64,000 nt of DNA, taken from the NCBI GenBank assembly GCA_963642145.1, contig CAVIFU010000001.1:62001-126000 (forward strand), written 5' to 3'. The position numbers and the translations under genes are program-made. Of the stretch, positions 36,970 to 45,093 are shown in pieces. Origin of the DNA: Stercoripulliclostridium_A sp963642145 (GTDB lineage: Bacteria > Bacillota > Clostridia > Christensenellales > DTU072). Within the stretch, counting starts at the first letter, position 1. The number at the start of each line of letters is the position of its first letter. The notes beneath the pieces were generated by a model. It was not told the origin of the DNA, did not search any database, and saw only the letters and a list, made by a program, of their open reading frames with translations.

Positions 36970-37968
36970 TTATTCCCTCACAAAACTTATCGCATGCGCT
37001 ATTCCGGGGATACTTTCTCCTTGCAGAGAGCTTGTTTTGGACACAAGCGCGCCGGTAGGTATCAGCAAAACTCTGTTGAGTTCGCCTGCAAGCATTTTCT
37101 TATAGATGTATCCGTTAAAGACAGTACTCGAACAAGCCGCACCGCTACCGCCCTGACCGACGTCTTGCGCAGCGCGATTGAATAGAATTATCCCGCAATC
37201 GGAGTAATTATTGGTTATATTCACGCCTTTATCCTTCATCAGAATAGTCAACAACCTATGCCCCGCTTCGCCCAAATCGCCGGTTGCGATCAAGTCATAG
37301 TAGTCTACGTCCCTCTTTGTCCCTTCCAAGTGCGCAAGCAACGTTTCTCTTGCCGCCGGCGCCATTGCCGCGCCCATGTCATTCACATCGGTTACGCCGT
37401 AATCTACGACTTTTCCTATCGTTGCGCAATCAATGCTTACGGATCCGTTCTTTTTATTCAGCAACGTCGCGCCGACTCCGGTTGCCGTCCACTGCGATAG
37501 CGGAGTCCTTTGATTGCCGAGTTCGAGCGGAAAGCGATATTGCCTTTCGGCAGTACAAAAATGACTTGACGTTGAGCAAATTATACGTTCGAAGTTCCCG
37601 CTATCCAAAAGGCACGAAGCGAGTATCATACTTTCGGCAAACGTCGCGCAAGCGTTATACACTCCCATAAACGGTATGTCGAATTCTCGCATTGTAAAAT
37701 TGCAACCCGCGATTTCATCGAGTAAATCTCCGCAAATGCAAAGATCTATGTCGGATTCCGTCAATCCCGTTTTATTCAGTAAATATCGTATAGTCGATAT
37801 ATGCAGGCGCGTTTCCGCCCTCTCGTGGCTTTTCTGTCCGAGCAAGTCGTCTTTTGCCGTTTTGTCGAAATACTTGGCTATCGGACCGTCTGCTTCTTTG
37901 GGGCCTACAATCGTTGCCGTATCTTCTATCAAAATTTTGTTTTTGAAATAGATCGTTTGGTTTCTCAT
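36970..37968 (-). CDS. spoVAD: Stage V sporulation protein AD
   Basis: The 332-residue thiolase-fold protein binds dipicolinic acid. MGVYNACATFAE and the SSHFCTAERQYRFPLE segment are diagnostic. The ATG at 37968 (MRNQTIYFKNK) overlaps the spoVAC stop by one base (TGATG); the open frame upstream is inside spoVAC. Confidence 0.95.
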   Translation of the reverse strand: MRNQTIYFKNKILIEDTATIVGPKEADGPIAKYFDKTAKDDLLGQKSHERAETRLHISTIRYLLNKTGLTESDIDLCICGDLLDEIAGCNFTMREFDIPFMGVYNACATFAESMILASCLLDSGNFERIICSTSSHFCTAERQYRFPLELGNQRTPLSQWTATGVGATLLNKKNGSVSIDCATIGKVVDYGVTDVNDMGAAMAPAARETLLAHLEGTKRDVDYYDLIATGDLGEAGHRLLTILMKDKGVNITNNYSDCGIILFNRAAQDVGQGGSGAACSSTVFNGYIYKKMLAGELNRVLLIPTGALVSKTSSLQGESIPGIAHAISFVRE

Positions 37969-38423
37969 CAGACAAACGCTCCTCTGAATATCATTACAAT
38001 GATACCCACGACTATCGATGACGATATTCCGAAAACTATCACGGGACCGGCAACGGTAAACATGTTGGCGCAAAGCCCCAAAACCACGCCTTCACGTTTA
38101 TGCTCTATCGCCGGCGACACCACGGAGTTCGCAAATCCCGTTATCGGCACGATTGAACCGGCACCGGCGTATGCACCTATCTTGTCGTACACTCCGAATC
38201 CTGTCAAAATTGCGGTTATCAAGATTAAAGTCAACGTCGTTAGCGCGGAAATGTCTTCTTTTGCCCAAGTCTTAAACAGCGCGGTATAACCGTCGTTAAT
38301 GCCTTGTCCGATACAACAAATCAGCCCTCCGACCCAAAAGGCTCTGAACATCGTAAGCAAATGCTTGGACTTGGGCATTTTTTCTTTGATGAGCTTCAAA
38401 TACGCGTCGTTAGGAGCGTTCAT
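37968..38423 (-). CDS. spoVAC: Stage V sporulation protein AC
   Basis: The 151-residue polytopic membrane protein carries FWVGGLICCIGQG and PITGFANSVVSPAIEH of SpoVAC. In Bacillus it acts as a mechanosensitive channel. AAGGAGG lies 8 nt before the ATG. Confidence 0.94.
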   Translation of the reverse strand: MNAPNDAYLKLIKEKMPKSKHLLTMFRAFWVGGLICCIGQGINDGYTALFKTWAKEDISALTTLTLILITAILTGFGVYDKIGAYAGAGSIVPITGFANSVVSPAIEHKREGVVLGLCANMFTVAGPVIVFGISSSIVVGIIVMIFRGAFV

Positions 38424-38493
38424 CTCTTTTTTCCTCCTTGTCTTTGACGGGAGGCATATAAATTTCGGATTTTACTTTTTTAACTCTCTTCAC
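38410..38493 (-). CDS. Putative 27-residue small ORF between sigF and spoVAC
   Basis: A GTG-started frame reads MKRVKKVKSEIYMPPVKDKE, then EKRDERS, and overlaps spoVAC by 14 nt. It is Lys/Glu rich with no membrane segment. GAGGTG lies 6 nt before the GTG, in the loop of a hairpin whose right arm contains the start codon's first base. It could be a leader peptide coupling spoVAC to the sigF transcript, or chance. I do not recognise it. Confidence 0.4.
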   Translation of the reverse strand: MKRVKKVKSEIYMPPVKDKEEKRDERS

Positions 38494-38520
38494 GGAAAAC
38501 ACCTCATAAATGATTTTCCG
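38493..38520 (-). promoter_or_regulatory. Hairpin enclosing a ribosome binding site upstream of spoVAC
   Basis: A 7-bp inverted repeat (CGGAAAA / TTTTCCG) with a 14-nt loop holding GAGGTG, the site used by the small ORF at 38493. Confidence 0.4.
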
Positions 38521-38539
38521 CAATAGTCAAATATTTATA

Positions 38540-39253
38540 CTATGTCAGAGATTCTTTTAATTTAGCGAGTATTTTCGCTTCTATTCTGGAAACTTGGACT
38601 TGGCTTACGCCGAGCTCTTCGGCAACTTCGCTTTGAGTTTTATCTCTGAAATAGCGTAACATTATTATCTTTTTTTCGCGTTCCGGGAGTTTGGATATGA
38701 GGTCCTTTATCAAACGCGAATCGAGAGCGTCGTCAATATCCGTGTTATCGGCGATTTTATCAACAAGAGTCAGTCCTTCGTCTTCGGTTTCGGCGTATAT
38801 CGATACGGGATAGCGCGTACTGTCCAATATAAATACAAGCTCCGCCGTATCCAAACCGAACTTATCGGCAATATCTTCCGTTTTTGGGGAATCTCCGTAT
38901 ACGTTGCGATATTCATCGATGTACTTATTGATTTCCAATGCTTTTGCTTTGACGGAGCGTGAAACTTTAATAGCGCCGTCATCGCGAATAAACCGCTTAA
39001 TCTCTCCGGCAATCATAGGAACTGCGTATGTGGAAAATCTTACGCCAAACGCCGTGTCGAAATTATTTATAGCCTTAACCAAGCCGAGCGTTCCGAGTTC
39101 GATCAAATCATCATACTCAATGAGCTTGTTTTTATAGCGTCGCACGATGCTTTTTATAAGCGGCGTGTTGTCTATTACCAACTCAGTCTTGGCTTGCATA
39201 TCCCCGTTTTGGGCAGATATGATTTTTTTGTTAATTTCTTCCGTACTCAGCAT
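38540..39253 (-). CDS. sigF: Sporulation sigma factor SigF
   Basis: The 237-residue sigma-70 family factor turns on early forespore genes. Region 2 has YKNKLIEYDDLIELGTLGLV and RFSTYAVPMIAGEIKR; region 4 has LPEREKKIIMLRYF and a QVSRIEAKIL helix-turn-helix. The spoIIAA-spoIIAB-sigF order identifies it as SigF rather than SigG. Confidence 0.95.
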   Translation of the reverse strand: MLSTEEINKKIISAQNGDMQAKTELVIDNTPLIKSIVRRYKNKLIEYDDLIELGTLGLVKAINNFDTAFGVRFSTYAVPMIAGEIKRFIRDDGAIKVSRSVKAKALEINKYIDEYRNVYGDSPKTEDIADKFGLDTAELVFILDSTRYPVSIYAETEDEGLTLVDKIADNTDIDDALDSRLIKDLISKLPEREKKIIMLRYFRDKTQSEVAEELGVSQVQVSRIEAKILAKLKESLT

Positions 39254-39672
39254 TATTTGCTCAGTTTTTTGGTCATAATGACGGTTGTGCCCTCGTTCGG
39301 GTAGGACTTGACTTCAAGCGAATCCATAAAGCTTTTCATGATGGTAAATCCCAAACCGCTGCGTTCCTCATCGGCTTTCGTGGTATAGAAATCCTTCATC
39401 GCTTCCTCGACATTGGGAATACCCGTTCCGGAATCCGATATTCTTAGATCCAAAACGTTCCCGACAATCTCGGCATAAACGTCTATTATTCCGGCGGGAT
39501 CGTTTGCGTATCCGTGCACTATGCAATTGGTTACGGCTTCGCTTACCGCCGTTTTCACATCGGAAATGACATCTAACGACGGATTTCTACGCGCACAATA
39601 TGCGCCAACCGCGCAACGCAGAAAGCTTTCGTTGGACGCAAGTGCGTTTACTTTAATGCTTAATGTATCCAT
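39253..39672 (-). CDS. spoIIAB: Anti-sigma-F kinase SpoIIAB
   Basis: The 139-residue GHKL kinase binds SigF and phosphorylates SpoIIAA. The ATP-binding N box is VKTAVSEAVTNCIVHGY, with the G motifs DSGTGIPNV and RSGLGFTIM. It overlaps sigF by one base. Confidence 0.96.
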   Translation of the reverse strand: MDTLSIKVNALASNESFLRCAVGAYCARRNPSLDVISDVKTAVSEAVTNCIVHGYANDPAGIIDVYAEIVGNVLDLRISDSGTGIPNVEEAMKDFYTTKADEERSGLGFTIMKSFMDSLEVKSYPNEGTTVIMTKKLSK

Positions 39673-39674
39673 TT

Positions 39675-39983
39675 TTACCTCTTTAACGTAGCAATAATCG
39701 TGTATAAACCGCTGACTTTGAGTACTTTGTCTGCTATGGGAGAAGGATCTTTGAAGTAGACAGCCACGTCTCGCGTTTTGAGGAGCTTATAACGGCCCAA
39801 AATCAAACCGACCGCGGTGCTGTCCATAAAAGACACTTCGCTCAAATCGAAGACAAATTTATCGTATCCGCCGTTCTTAATCAAGCTATCCACGGCAACG
39901 CGAAAAGACGGCGCGTTTGCGTGGTCTATATCGCCGTCGAGCTTAACTGTCAGCGTGCCTTGATTCAGTTTATAACGTAACAT
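39675..39983 (-). CDS. spoIIAA: Anti-sigma-F factor antagonist SpoIIAA
   Basis: The 102-residue STAS protein frees SigF when unphosphorylated. The phosphosite loop reads SFMDSTAVGLILGRY (S55, T56), with Ser-Thr where Bacillus SpoIIAA has Ser-Ser, more like RsbV. GGAGGT lies 6 nt before the ATG. Confidence 0.94.
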   Translation of the reverse strand: MLRYKLNQGTLTVKLDGDIDHANAPSFRVAVDSLIKNGGYDKFVFDLSEVSFMDSTAVGLILGRYKLLKTRDVAVYFKDPSPIADKVLKVSGLYTIIATLKR

Positions 39984-40124
39984 TTGTTTACCTCCGTCGG
40001 ATCAAAAACATTGTACATCATATTTTTTGTCGTATTTTAATTAAACATTAATAAAAATGACATAAAATGTAGACAAATAAAATAAGCAAATGTTATTCAA
40101 ATTGTAGCCTGTATCCGCGATATT

Positions 40125-40133
40125 TGATATAAT
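40125..40133 (+). promoter_or_regulatory. Extended -10 promoter of the HtrA-like gene
   Basis: TGATATAAT is a TGnTATAAT extended -10; no good -35 is seen. It gives a leader of about 24 nt with GGAG. The 39984-40163 gap is AT-rich and otherwise empty. Confidence 0.6.
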
Positions 40134-40163
40134 GTTTACATAAACTAACTTGGAGATACGGAT

Positions 40164-41477
40164 ATGTCTAAGAAAAGAAGTTTAACCGCAATAATTATAG
40201 TTTTGGCGTTATGCGTATGCATGACTTTGGCTCTGAGCGGTTGCATCGTCACCAATGTTCCCACCGTCAACAGCGACGGCAACAAAACATCGAGCACGAG
40301 CACCACAACCACCACAGCGCCCACTACGCGCAACAATTACACCGTGGAGGTAAATACCGCTACGTCTACGGCAGAGCCGACATCATTGGTTGAAACGGTA
40401 AGCAATATACAAAAATCCGTCGTAATCATCAGCGCCGTTACCGAGAGCGGAACGAGTTTGGGTTCCGGCGTTTTGTACGGAAGAGTCAAAGATTCCTCTA
40501 CCGGCGAATATGTTGACGCAACGATGGTTATTACATGTTGTCACGTAGTGGACGGCGCAAGCGAAATTAAAGTTACGCTCAATGACGGCGACACAGACGA
40601 AACAAACGACGTAACTCTTTCGGCAACTTTAATCGGTATGGACGATGAAAGCGATATCGCAATACTCCAAATCGACGGCGACTATTCCGAATATTCAGCC
40701 ACAATTCGCGACACATCCGCAAGTCCCATTCGTTTGGCGGAAACCGTAATAGCCATCGGCAATCCTTTGGGACAAGGCATAAGCGTTACGACCGGCATCA
40801 TTAGCGGAGTTTCCAAAACGATCAACATGGACGGCGTAAATATGTCGCTACTGCAAACCGACGCCGCAATAAACAAAGGTAACTCGGGCGGCGCGTTGTT
40901 CGACGAAAGCGGACTCCTTATAGGCATCGTCAACGCAAAATCGAGCGGCGACACCGTAGAAGGCATCGGCTATGCAATCCACATCGAAGACGCCGTAAGC
41001 GTAGGCAATTCTATAATAACCACATCCGGAAACGACCAATACAACGGGCTCGGATATGTAGAAGGTAAAATAAGACTCGGCGTAGTGGTAAGCGCATTGA
41101 CAAAAGAAAATGTACAGAGCACATTCAGCAATATCCCTACTTTACCGGGCGATAACGAATACTTCTATTACATTTCCCCTAATTACGACATAAACGCATA
41201 CGGAAGCGTAGCTTTGTCGGAGAACGCGAGTAAAGTCGCCCAAGGCATGCTTATCACGGCGGTAACGTACACGAAAGACGGCACGCAAACGACGGTTAAA
41301 TTCACATCGACGTCAACTTTGCAAGATACTCTCAAAACGCTTTCCGTCGGCGATGTAATTACACTGCAACTGATAACGCCAAGCACAAGAGGATTTATGG
41401 GCTCACAAGGATACACTTACACTACTTCTTCCGTGGACATCACATTGCGTCAATACGTATACGGCTACAAAGGCTAA
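40164..41477 (+). CDS. HtrA-like trypsin-family serine protease, lipoprotein
   Basis: The 437-residue protein has a signal peptide with lipobox LSGC (Cys27), a Ser/Thr-rich linker (about 35-70) and a trypsin-fold domain with H127 (CCHVVDG), D164 (ESDIAILQ) and S241 (KGNSGGAL). The C-terminal part (about 285-437) is PDZ-like in length but diverged. It is probably anchored outside the membrane for protein quality control. It is divergent from spoIIAA and closed by its own terminator. Confidence 0.9.
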   Translation: MSKKRSLTAIIIVLALCVCMTLALSGCIVTNVPTVNSDGNKTSSTSTTTTTAPTTRNNYTVEVNTATSTAEPTSLVETVSNIQKSVVIISAVTESGTSLGSGVLYGRVKDSSTGEYVDATMVITCCHVVDGASEIKVTLNDGDTDETNDVTLSATLIGMDDESDIAILQIDGDYSEYSATIRDTSASPIRLAETVIAIGNPLGQGISVTTGIISGVSKTINMDGVNMSLLQTDAAINKGNSGGALFDESGLLIGIVNAKSSGDTVEGIGYAIHIEDAVSVGNSIITTSGNDQYNGLGYVEGKIRLGVVVSALTKENVQSTFSNIPTLPGDNEYFYYISPNYDINAYGSVALSENASKVAQGMLITAVTYTKDGTQTTVKFTSTSTLQDTLKTLSVGDVITLQLITPSTRGFMGSQGYTYTTSSVDITLRQYVYGYKG

Positions 41478-41504
41478 TATCGTTGAAGCAAAGAATATAT
41501 AAGC

Positions 41505-41533
41505 AAAGCGCTCGTGCAAACGGGCGCTTTTTT
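41505..41533 (+). terminator. Terminator of the HtrA-like gene
   Basis: An 11-bp stem (AAAGCGCTCGT / ACGGGCGCTTT, one wobble) with a GCAA tetraloop, then six Ts counting the stem end. Confidence 0.9.
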
Positions 41534-41580
41534 GTCGGTTTATTGTACGGGAATCAACGTTTACAAATGGTTTATAAATG

Positions 41581-41620
41581 GAAAAAAGGACTGCGAAACT
41601 AAGTTTCAAACAGTCCTCTT
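41581..41620 (-). terminator. Terminator of the tRNA cluster
   Basis: AGGACTG and CAGTCCT form the base of a stem extended by GAAAC / GTTTC; six Ts follow on the minus strand, just after tRNA-Tyr. Confidence 0.85.
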
Positions 41621-41623
41621 TTC

Positions 41624-41708
41624 TGGTGGGCAGGGGTGGATTCGAACCACCGAAGACGCTGTCGGCAGATTTACAGTCTGCTCCATTTGGCCGCTCTGGA
41701 ACCTACCC
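41624..41708 (-). tRNA. tRNA-Tyr (GTA)
   Basis: An 85-nt tRNA with a long variable arm and anticodon GTA; acceptor GGGTAGG pairs with CCTGCCC and CCA is encoded. Confidence 0.95.
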
Positions 41709-41722
41709 ATGTATTTTTTAAC

Positions 41723-41798
41723 TGGAGCCGGCTATCGGAATCGAACCAACAACCTGCTGATTACAAATCAGCTGCTCTGCCAGTTGAGCTAAGCCGGC
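41723..41798 (-). tRNA. tRNA-Thr (TGT)
   Basis: 76 nt, anticodon TGT in CTGATTTGTAATCAG, acceptor GCCGGCT, encoded CCA. Confidence 0.95.
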
Positions 41799-41807
41799 AC
41801 GTGTATA

Positions 41808-41883
41808 TGGTGGCTTGGGACGGAATCGAACCATCGACACGGGGATTTTCAGTCCCCTGCTCTACCATCTGAGCTACCAAGCC
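41808..41883 (-). tRNA. tRNA-Phe (GAA)
   Basis: 76 nt, anticodon GAA in GGGACTGAAAATCCC, acceptor GGCTTGG, encoded CCA. Confidence 0.95.
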
Positions 41884-41890
41884 AAAAAAG

Positions 41891-41967
41891 TGGCGATCCG
41901 GAAGGGAGTCGAACCCTCGACCTCTAGCGTGACAGGCTAGCGTTCTAACCAACTGAACTACCGGACC
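41891..41967 (-). tRNA. tRNA-Asp (GTC)
   Basis: 77 nt, anticodon GTC in TAGCCTGTCACGCTA, acceptor GGTCCGG pairing with CCGGATC, discriminator G, encoded CCA. Confidence 0.95.
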
Positions 41968-41977
41968 GCATATTGTG

Positions 41978-42054
41978 TGGTGGGCCTTCACGGACTCGAA
42001 CCGCGGACCAATCGGTTATGAGCCGACCGCTCTAACCAACTGAGCTAAAGGCCC
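41978..42054 (-). tRNA. tRNA-Met (CAT), probably elongator
   Basis: 77 nt, anticodon CAT in GGCTCATAACC, acceptor GGGCCTT, encoded CCA. A CAT anticodon can also be lysidine-modified Ile; the Met-Asp-Phe-Thr-Tyr order shared with Bacillus clusters favours elongator Met. Confidence 0.85.
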
Positions 42055-42082
42055 ACACATTGCGTGCATGTTATTAATGTAC

Positions 42083-42159
42083 TGGTCGGGGTGAAGAGAC
42101 TTGAACTCCCGACATCTTGCTCCCAAAGCAAGCGCGCTACCAAACTGCGCCACACCCCG
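42083..42159 (-). tRNA. tRNA-Pro (TGG)
   Basis: 77 nt, anticodon TGG in CTTGCTTTGGGAGCAAG, acceptor CGGGGTG pairing with CACCCCG, encoded CCA. Confidence 0.95.
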
Positions 42160-42188
42160 TCGGTGCGCTCACTCATTCGCGCTCTAAT

Positions 42189-42217
42189 AATATACAATAT
42201 CCGTAGGCGTATGTCAA
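42189..42217 (-). promoter_or_regulatory. Promoter of the tRNA cluster
   Basis: Perfect TTGACA, 17 bp, TATATT, about 30 nt upstream of tRNA-Pro. Confidence 0.8.
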
Positions 42218-42309
42218 CGAATTTTCCTAAACTTATAAAATTTTTTTGTCGCGAGCGCATACAGTCGGGACAAGTATTTTTGTAGGCTCCGAAAAATGAA
42301 ACCACTCGT

Positions 42310-42337
42310 TTGCATAAGCAACAAAAATATGTATAAT
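42310..42337 (+). promoter_or_regulatory. Distal promoter of the P-type ATPase gene
   Basis: TTGCAT, 16 bp, TATAAT. The start would lie just upstream of an in-frame ATG at 42348, which would lengthen the protein by 29 residues that do not look like the family. Confidence 0.55.
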
Positions 42338-42370
42338 GTTGCTTAATATGCGCGCGCGAAAAAATAGCAC

Positions 42371-42399
42371 TTGCATTTTGCCGGTCTATGCTATATTAT
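42371..42399 (+). promoter_or_regulatory. Proximal promoter of the P-type ATPase gene
   Basis: TTGCAT, 17 bp, TATTAT. It gives a leader of about 29 nt containing GAGG upstream of the ATG at 42435. Confidence 0.65.
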
Positions 42400-42434
42400 A
42401 CTATTGTGGGTCAAATCGACTCGTGAGGATGAAG

Positions 42435-45047
42435 ATGGACATATTTACAACTATAGGGAACTTTTTCCGCAAACTCTTCAAAACAGACGGAGTGCGAGTT
42501 AAGGACGATAGCCTTAAACTCAAAAATGCGGTAAGGTACGATCCCGATATCAACGTAGGACTTACCGAGATGCAAGTATCGGAGCGTACCGAAGACAAGC
42601 TTCTGAACGAACGTCCCGTCAATCACACAAAGTCTTACGGCAGAATAATCTTTGAAAACGTATTTAATTTTTGCAACACGGCAACCATAATTCTCGTAGC
42701 CCTATTGTTTATAGCCGGCGCCGGGATGTATGCTTTCAGTTCGGTAATCGTCATACTCAATATGGCGATTGGCATTTGGCAAGAGATCAAAGCCAAACAC
42801 AAGGTAGAAAAACTCTCTATGGTTATGGAGAGTCACTATGACGTCATACGTGACGGCAAACATACAGATGTCGTCAACAAGCAACTTGCTCTTGACGATA
42901 TATACATATTGCACGCCGGACAGCAAGTCCCCGTCGATTCGGTAGTCAAAGACGGTATTTTAGAAGTAGACGAGTCAATTATCACCGGAGAATCCGTACC
43001 CGTTCGCAAGATGCCGGGCGATTACGTCTTGGGCGCATGCGCCGTCGTTTCCGGCGAGGCAACATTACGCGCGGACAAAGTCGGCAAGGACTGTTACATC
43101 GAAAATGTCGCACGCGTCGCGCGCAGAGTTTCCAAACCAAAATCCAACATATTTGCAACGTTGGATAAGATAATCAAAATAATTTCCGTAGTCTTATTCT
43201 TCCTTGCCGGCTTTTTGCTTATATCTCTGCTCGTTACAGACGCTGAGAGCACATTCCTTTTGGAGTCCGGCGCGGATCTAAGCCAAATATCCAAATTCCA
43301 AGGCGTGGTCATCACCATATCCGCGGCAATACTCGGCATGCTCCCTATCGGTATGTTCTTGCTTACGTCCACTACCCTTGCCGCGTCAACGCTGAAATTT
43401 GCCAAACGCAACACGATTCCGCAAGATCTTTACAGCATCGAAATGATTGCCATGGTTGACACCTTACTCTTAGACAAAACCGGCACGATCACCGATGGCA
43501 AGTTGGAAGTGATAGCGCAAAAAGACTTTTCCGAATCCAAGCATCCCGCCGACGCGGTGTTCAGCACCATTCTTCTTGCGACAAAGGACGCTAACAGCAC
43601 CGCAGAGGCTGTCAGGACGCATTATATTTATGCAAACGCTCTCGATTACGTAGAATACTGCGCCTTTTCTTCCGCGCGCAAATTCAGCGCCGTAACCGTT
43701 GCAGACGGCACGACATATGTAATGGGCGCGCCCGACTTTGTATCGTCCGGTAACGACATGCTCGACCAATTTGTCGATGCCAATGCAAACGAAGGGCGTC
43801 GTACGTTAGCGCTTATGGAGTTTGACGGCAGTATCGAAGATTATTCCCCCGCCCTTGCAAAATGCATTTGCGCGCTTACTCTCGAAGATCGCTTGCGCGG
43901 AGACGTCAAAGAAACACTCGATTGGTTCCGTAATAACGATGTGGACATCAAAATCGTATCCGGAGACAATCCCTTGACAGTCAGCAAAATCGCCCAAAAA
44001 TCGGGCGTTGAGAACGCCGACAACTATGTCAATTGCAAAGATCTGACGGACGACGAACTCTTGGAAAAGTTAGAAACGACTACTATATTCGGCAGAGTTT
44101 CACCCGAGCAAAAACAGCTTATTGTCAACGGTCTGCAAGCAAAAGGCAAGACCGTAGGCATGATCGGAGACGGCGTAAACGACGTACAAGCGCTCAAAGA
44201 GGCGGATTGTTCGATATCATTTGCTTCCGCCAACGAAGTTGCCCGTAATATTTCCAGAATAATACTTATGGACAATAACTTCAAAACTCTACCGTCCGTT
44301 GTACAGGAAGGCAGACAGGTTATTTCCAATATCCAAAAGGTAAGCTCCCTGTACATTATGAAAAACATCTTCGTAATGTTCATGGTCTTCATGTTTACGA
44401 TTTTGACGTTCATTACCAAGACAAACAACTACCCGTTTGACACCAAACGTATGTTGCTTATAGAATTCTTTGTCATCGGCGTGCCTACATTCTGCTTTGC
44501 GTTGCAACCGAACAAAGCCAGAGCAACAGACCACTTCCTTGCCAATATCCTGCGAGCAAGTATACCGTCTGCCCTCGGGCTGATACTCGGCGTAATGTTC
44601 ATATTTATTATGCTCGGTTGCTTCAAAGGCGACATGTCGTCGTTTGCCACTTACACAAACGCTTCTACCGCGGCGGTGGGTTTGGCTGCTGCGGGATTTG
44701 TCTGTCTGATTATTATTTCCATGCCCCCGGATTGGTTCCGTTTGGGACTTACTTTCTTTATGATGGGACTGTCCGTACTTGCCGTATGGCTCGACTACAA
44801 CTATGCGGTACCGCTTTTCGGCGATGACTTTCTGCATATAGATTGGTACATACCTGCATACAATTGGATTCTTATCGCCGCTTGCGCCGCCATTGCCGGC
44901 GTTGTCACTATAGGATTCCGATTCGTAATAGACGCTATTGCCAAAAAATACGGCGACAGAATGTACGAGCGTACGGAACGCTTGGGTCAAAAAATCGCAT
45001 CTTTCAAGAATGCGATCAAACAAAAACTTTTCGGACACAAAAAATGA
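42435..45047 (+). CDS. Cation-transporting P-type ATPase, CtpE/Exp7-like
   Basis: The 870-residue HAD-family pump has IITGES near residue 181, the phosphorylated Asp in DKTGTITDG near 346, and MIGDGVNDVQALKEAD. The order is N-terminal actuator region, two helices, the M4 segment LGMLPIGMFLLTSTTLA, the P/N domains and six C-terminal helices. The M4 segment and overall form resemble the CtpE/CaxP calcium pumps, but the ion is not shown by sequence alone. The ATG at 42435 (MDIFTTIGNFF) has GAGG upstream. Confidence 0.85.
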   Translation: MDIFTTIGNFFRKLFKTDGVRVKDDSLKLKNAVRYDPDINVGLTEMQVSERTEDKLLNERPVNHTKSYGRIIFENVFNFCNTATIILVALLFIAGAGMYAFSSVIVILNMAIGIWQEIKAKHKVEKLSMVMESHYDVIRDGKHTDVVNKQLALDDIYILHAGQQVPVDSVVKDGILEVDESIITGESVPVRKMPGDYVLGACAVVSGEATLRADKVGKDCYIENVARVARRVSKPKSNIFATLDKIIKIISVVLFFLAGFLLISLLVTDAESTFLLESGADLSQISKFQGVVITISAAILGMLPIGMFLLTSTTLAASTLKFAKRNTIPQDLYSIEMIAMVDTLLLDKTGTITDGKLEVIAQKDFSESKHPADAVFSTILLATKDANSTAEAVRTHYIYANALDYVEYCAFSSARKFSAVTVADGTTYVMGAPDFVSSGNDMLDQFVDANANEGRRTLALMEFDGSIEDYSPALAKCICALTLEDRLRGDVKETLDWFRNNDVDIKIVSGDNPLTVSKIAQKSGVENADNYVNCKDLTDDELLEKLETTTIFGRVSPEQKQLIVNGLQAKGKTVGMIGDGVNDVQALKEADCSISFASANEVARNISRIILMDNNFKTLPSVVQEGRQVISNIQKVSSLYIMKNIFVMFMVFMFTILTFITKTNNYPFDTKRMLLIEFFVIGVPTFCFALQPNKARATDHFLANILRASIPSALGLILGVMFIFIMLGCFKGDMSSFATYTNASTAAVGLAAAGFVCLIIISMPPDWFRLGLTFFMMGLSVLAVWLDYNYAVPLFGDDFLHIDWYIPAYNWILIAACAAIAGVVTIGFRFVIDAIAKKYGDRMYERTERLGQKIASFKNAIKQKLFGHKK

Positions 45048-45057
45048 TTGAACACGT

Positions 45058-45093
45058 AAAAAACATGCTGTCTCGTGCGACAGCATGTTTTTT
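45058..45093. terminator. Bidirectional terminator between the P-type ATPase and RSH genes
   Basis: A perfect 15-bp stem (AAAAAACATGCTGTC / GACAGCATGTTTTTT) with a 6-nt loop ends in six Ts on either strand. On the minus strand its first bases overlap the RSH stop codon. Confidence 0.92.

Noticed and set aside
41514..42305. Several short open frames over the tRNA cluster
   Set aside because: They are translations of tRNA genes and their spacers.
44289..45086. 265-codon open frame antisense to the P-type ATPase
   Set aside because: It lies wholly opposite a conserved coding region, has no ribosome binding site and a His/Lys/Arg-rich composition typical of antisense frames.
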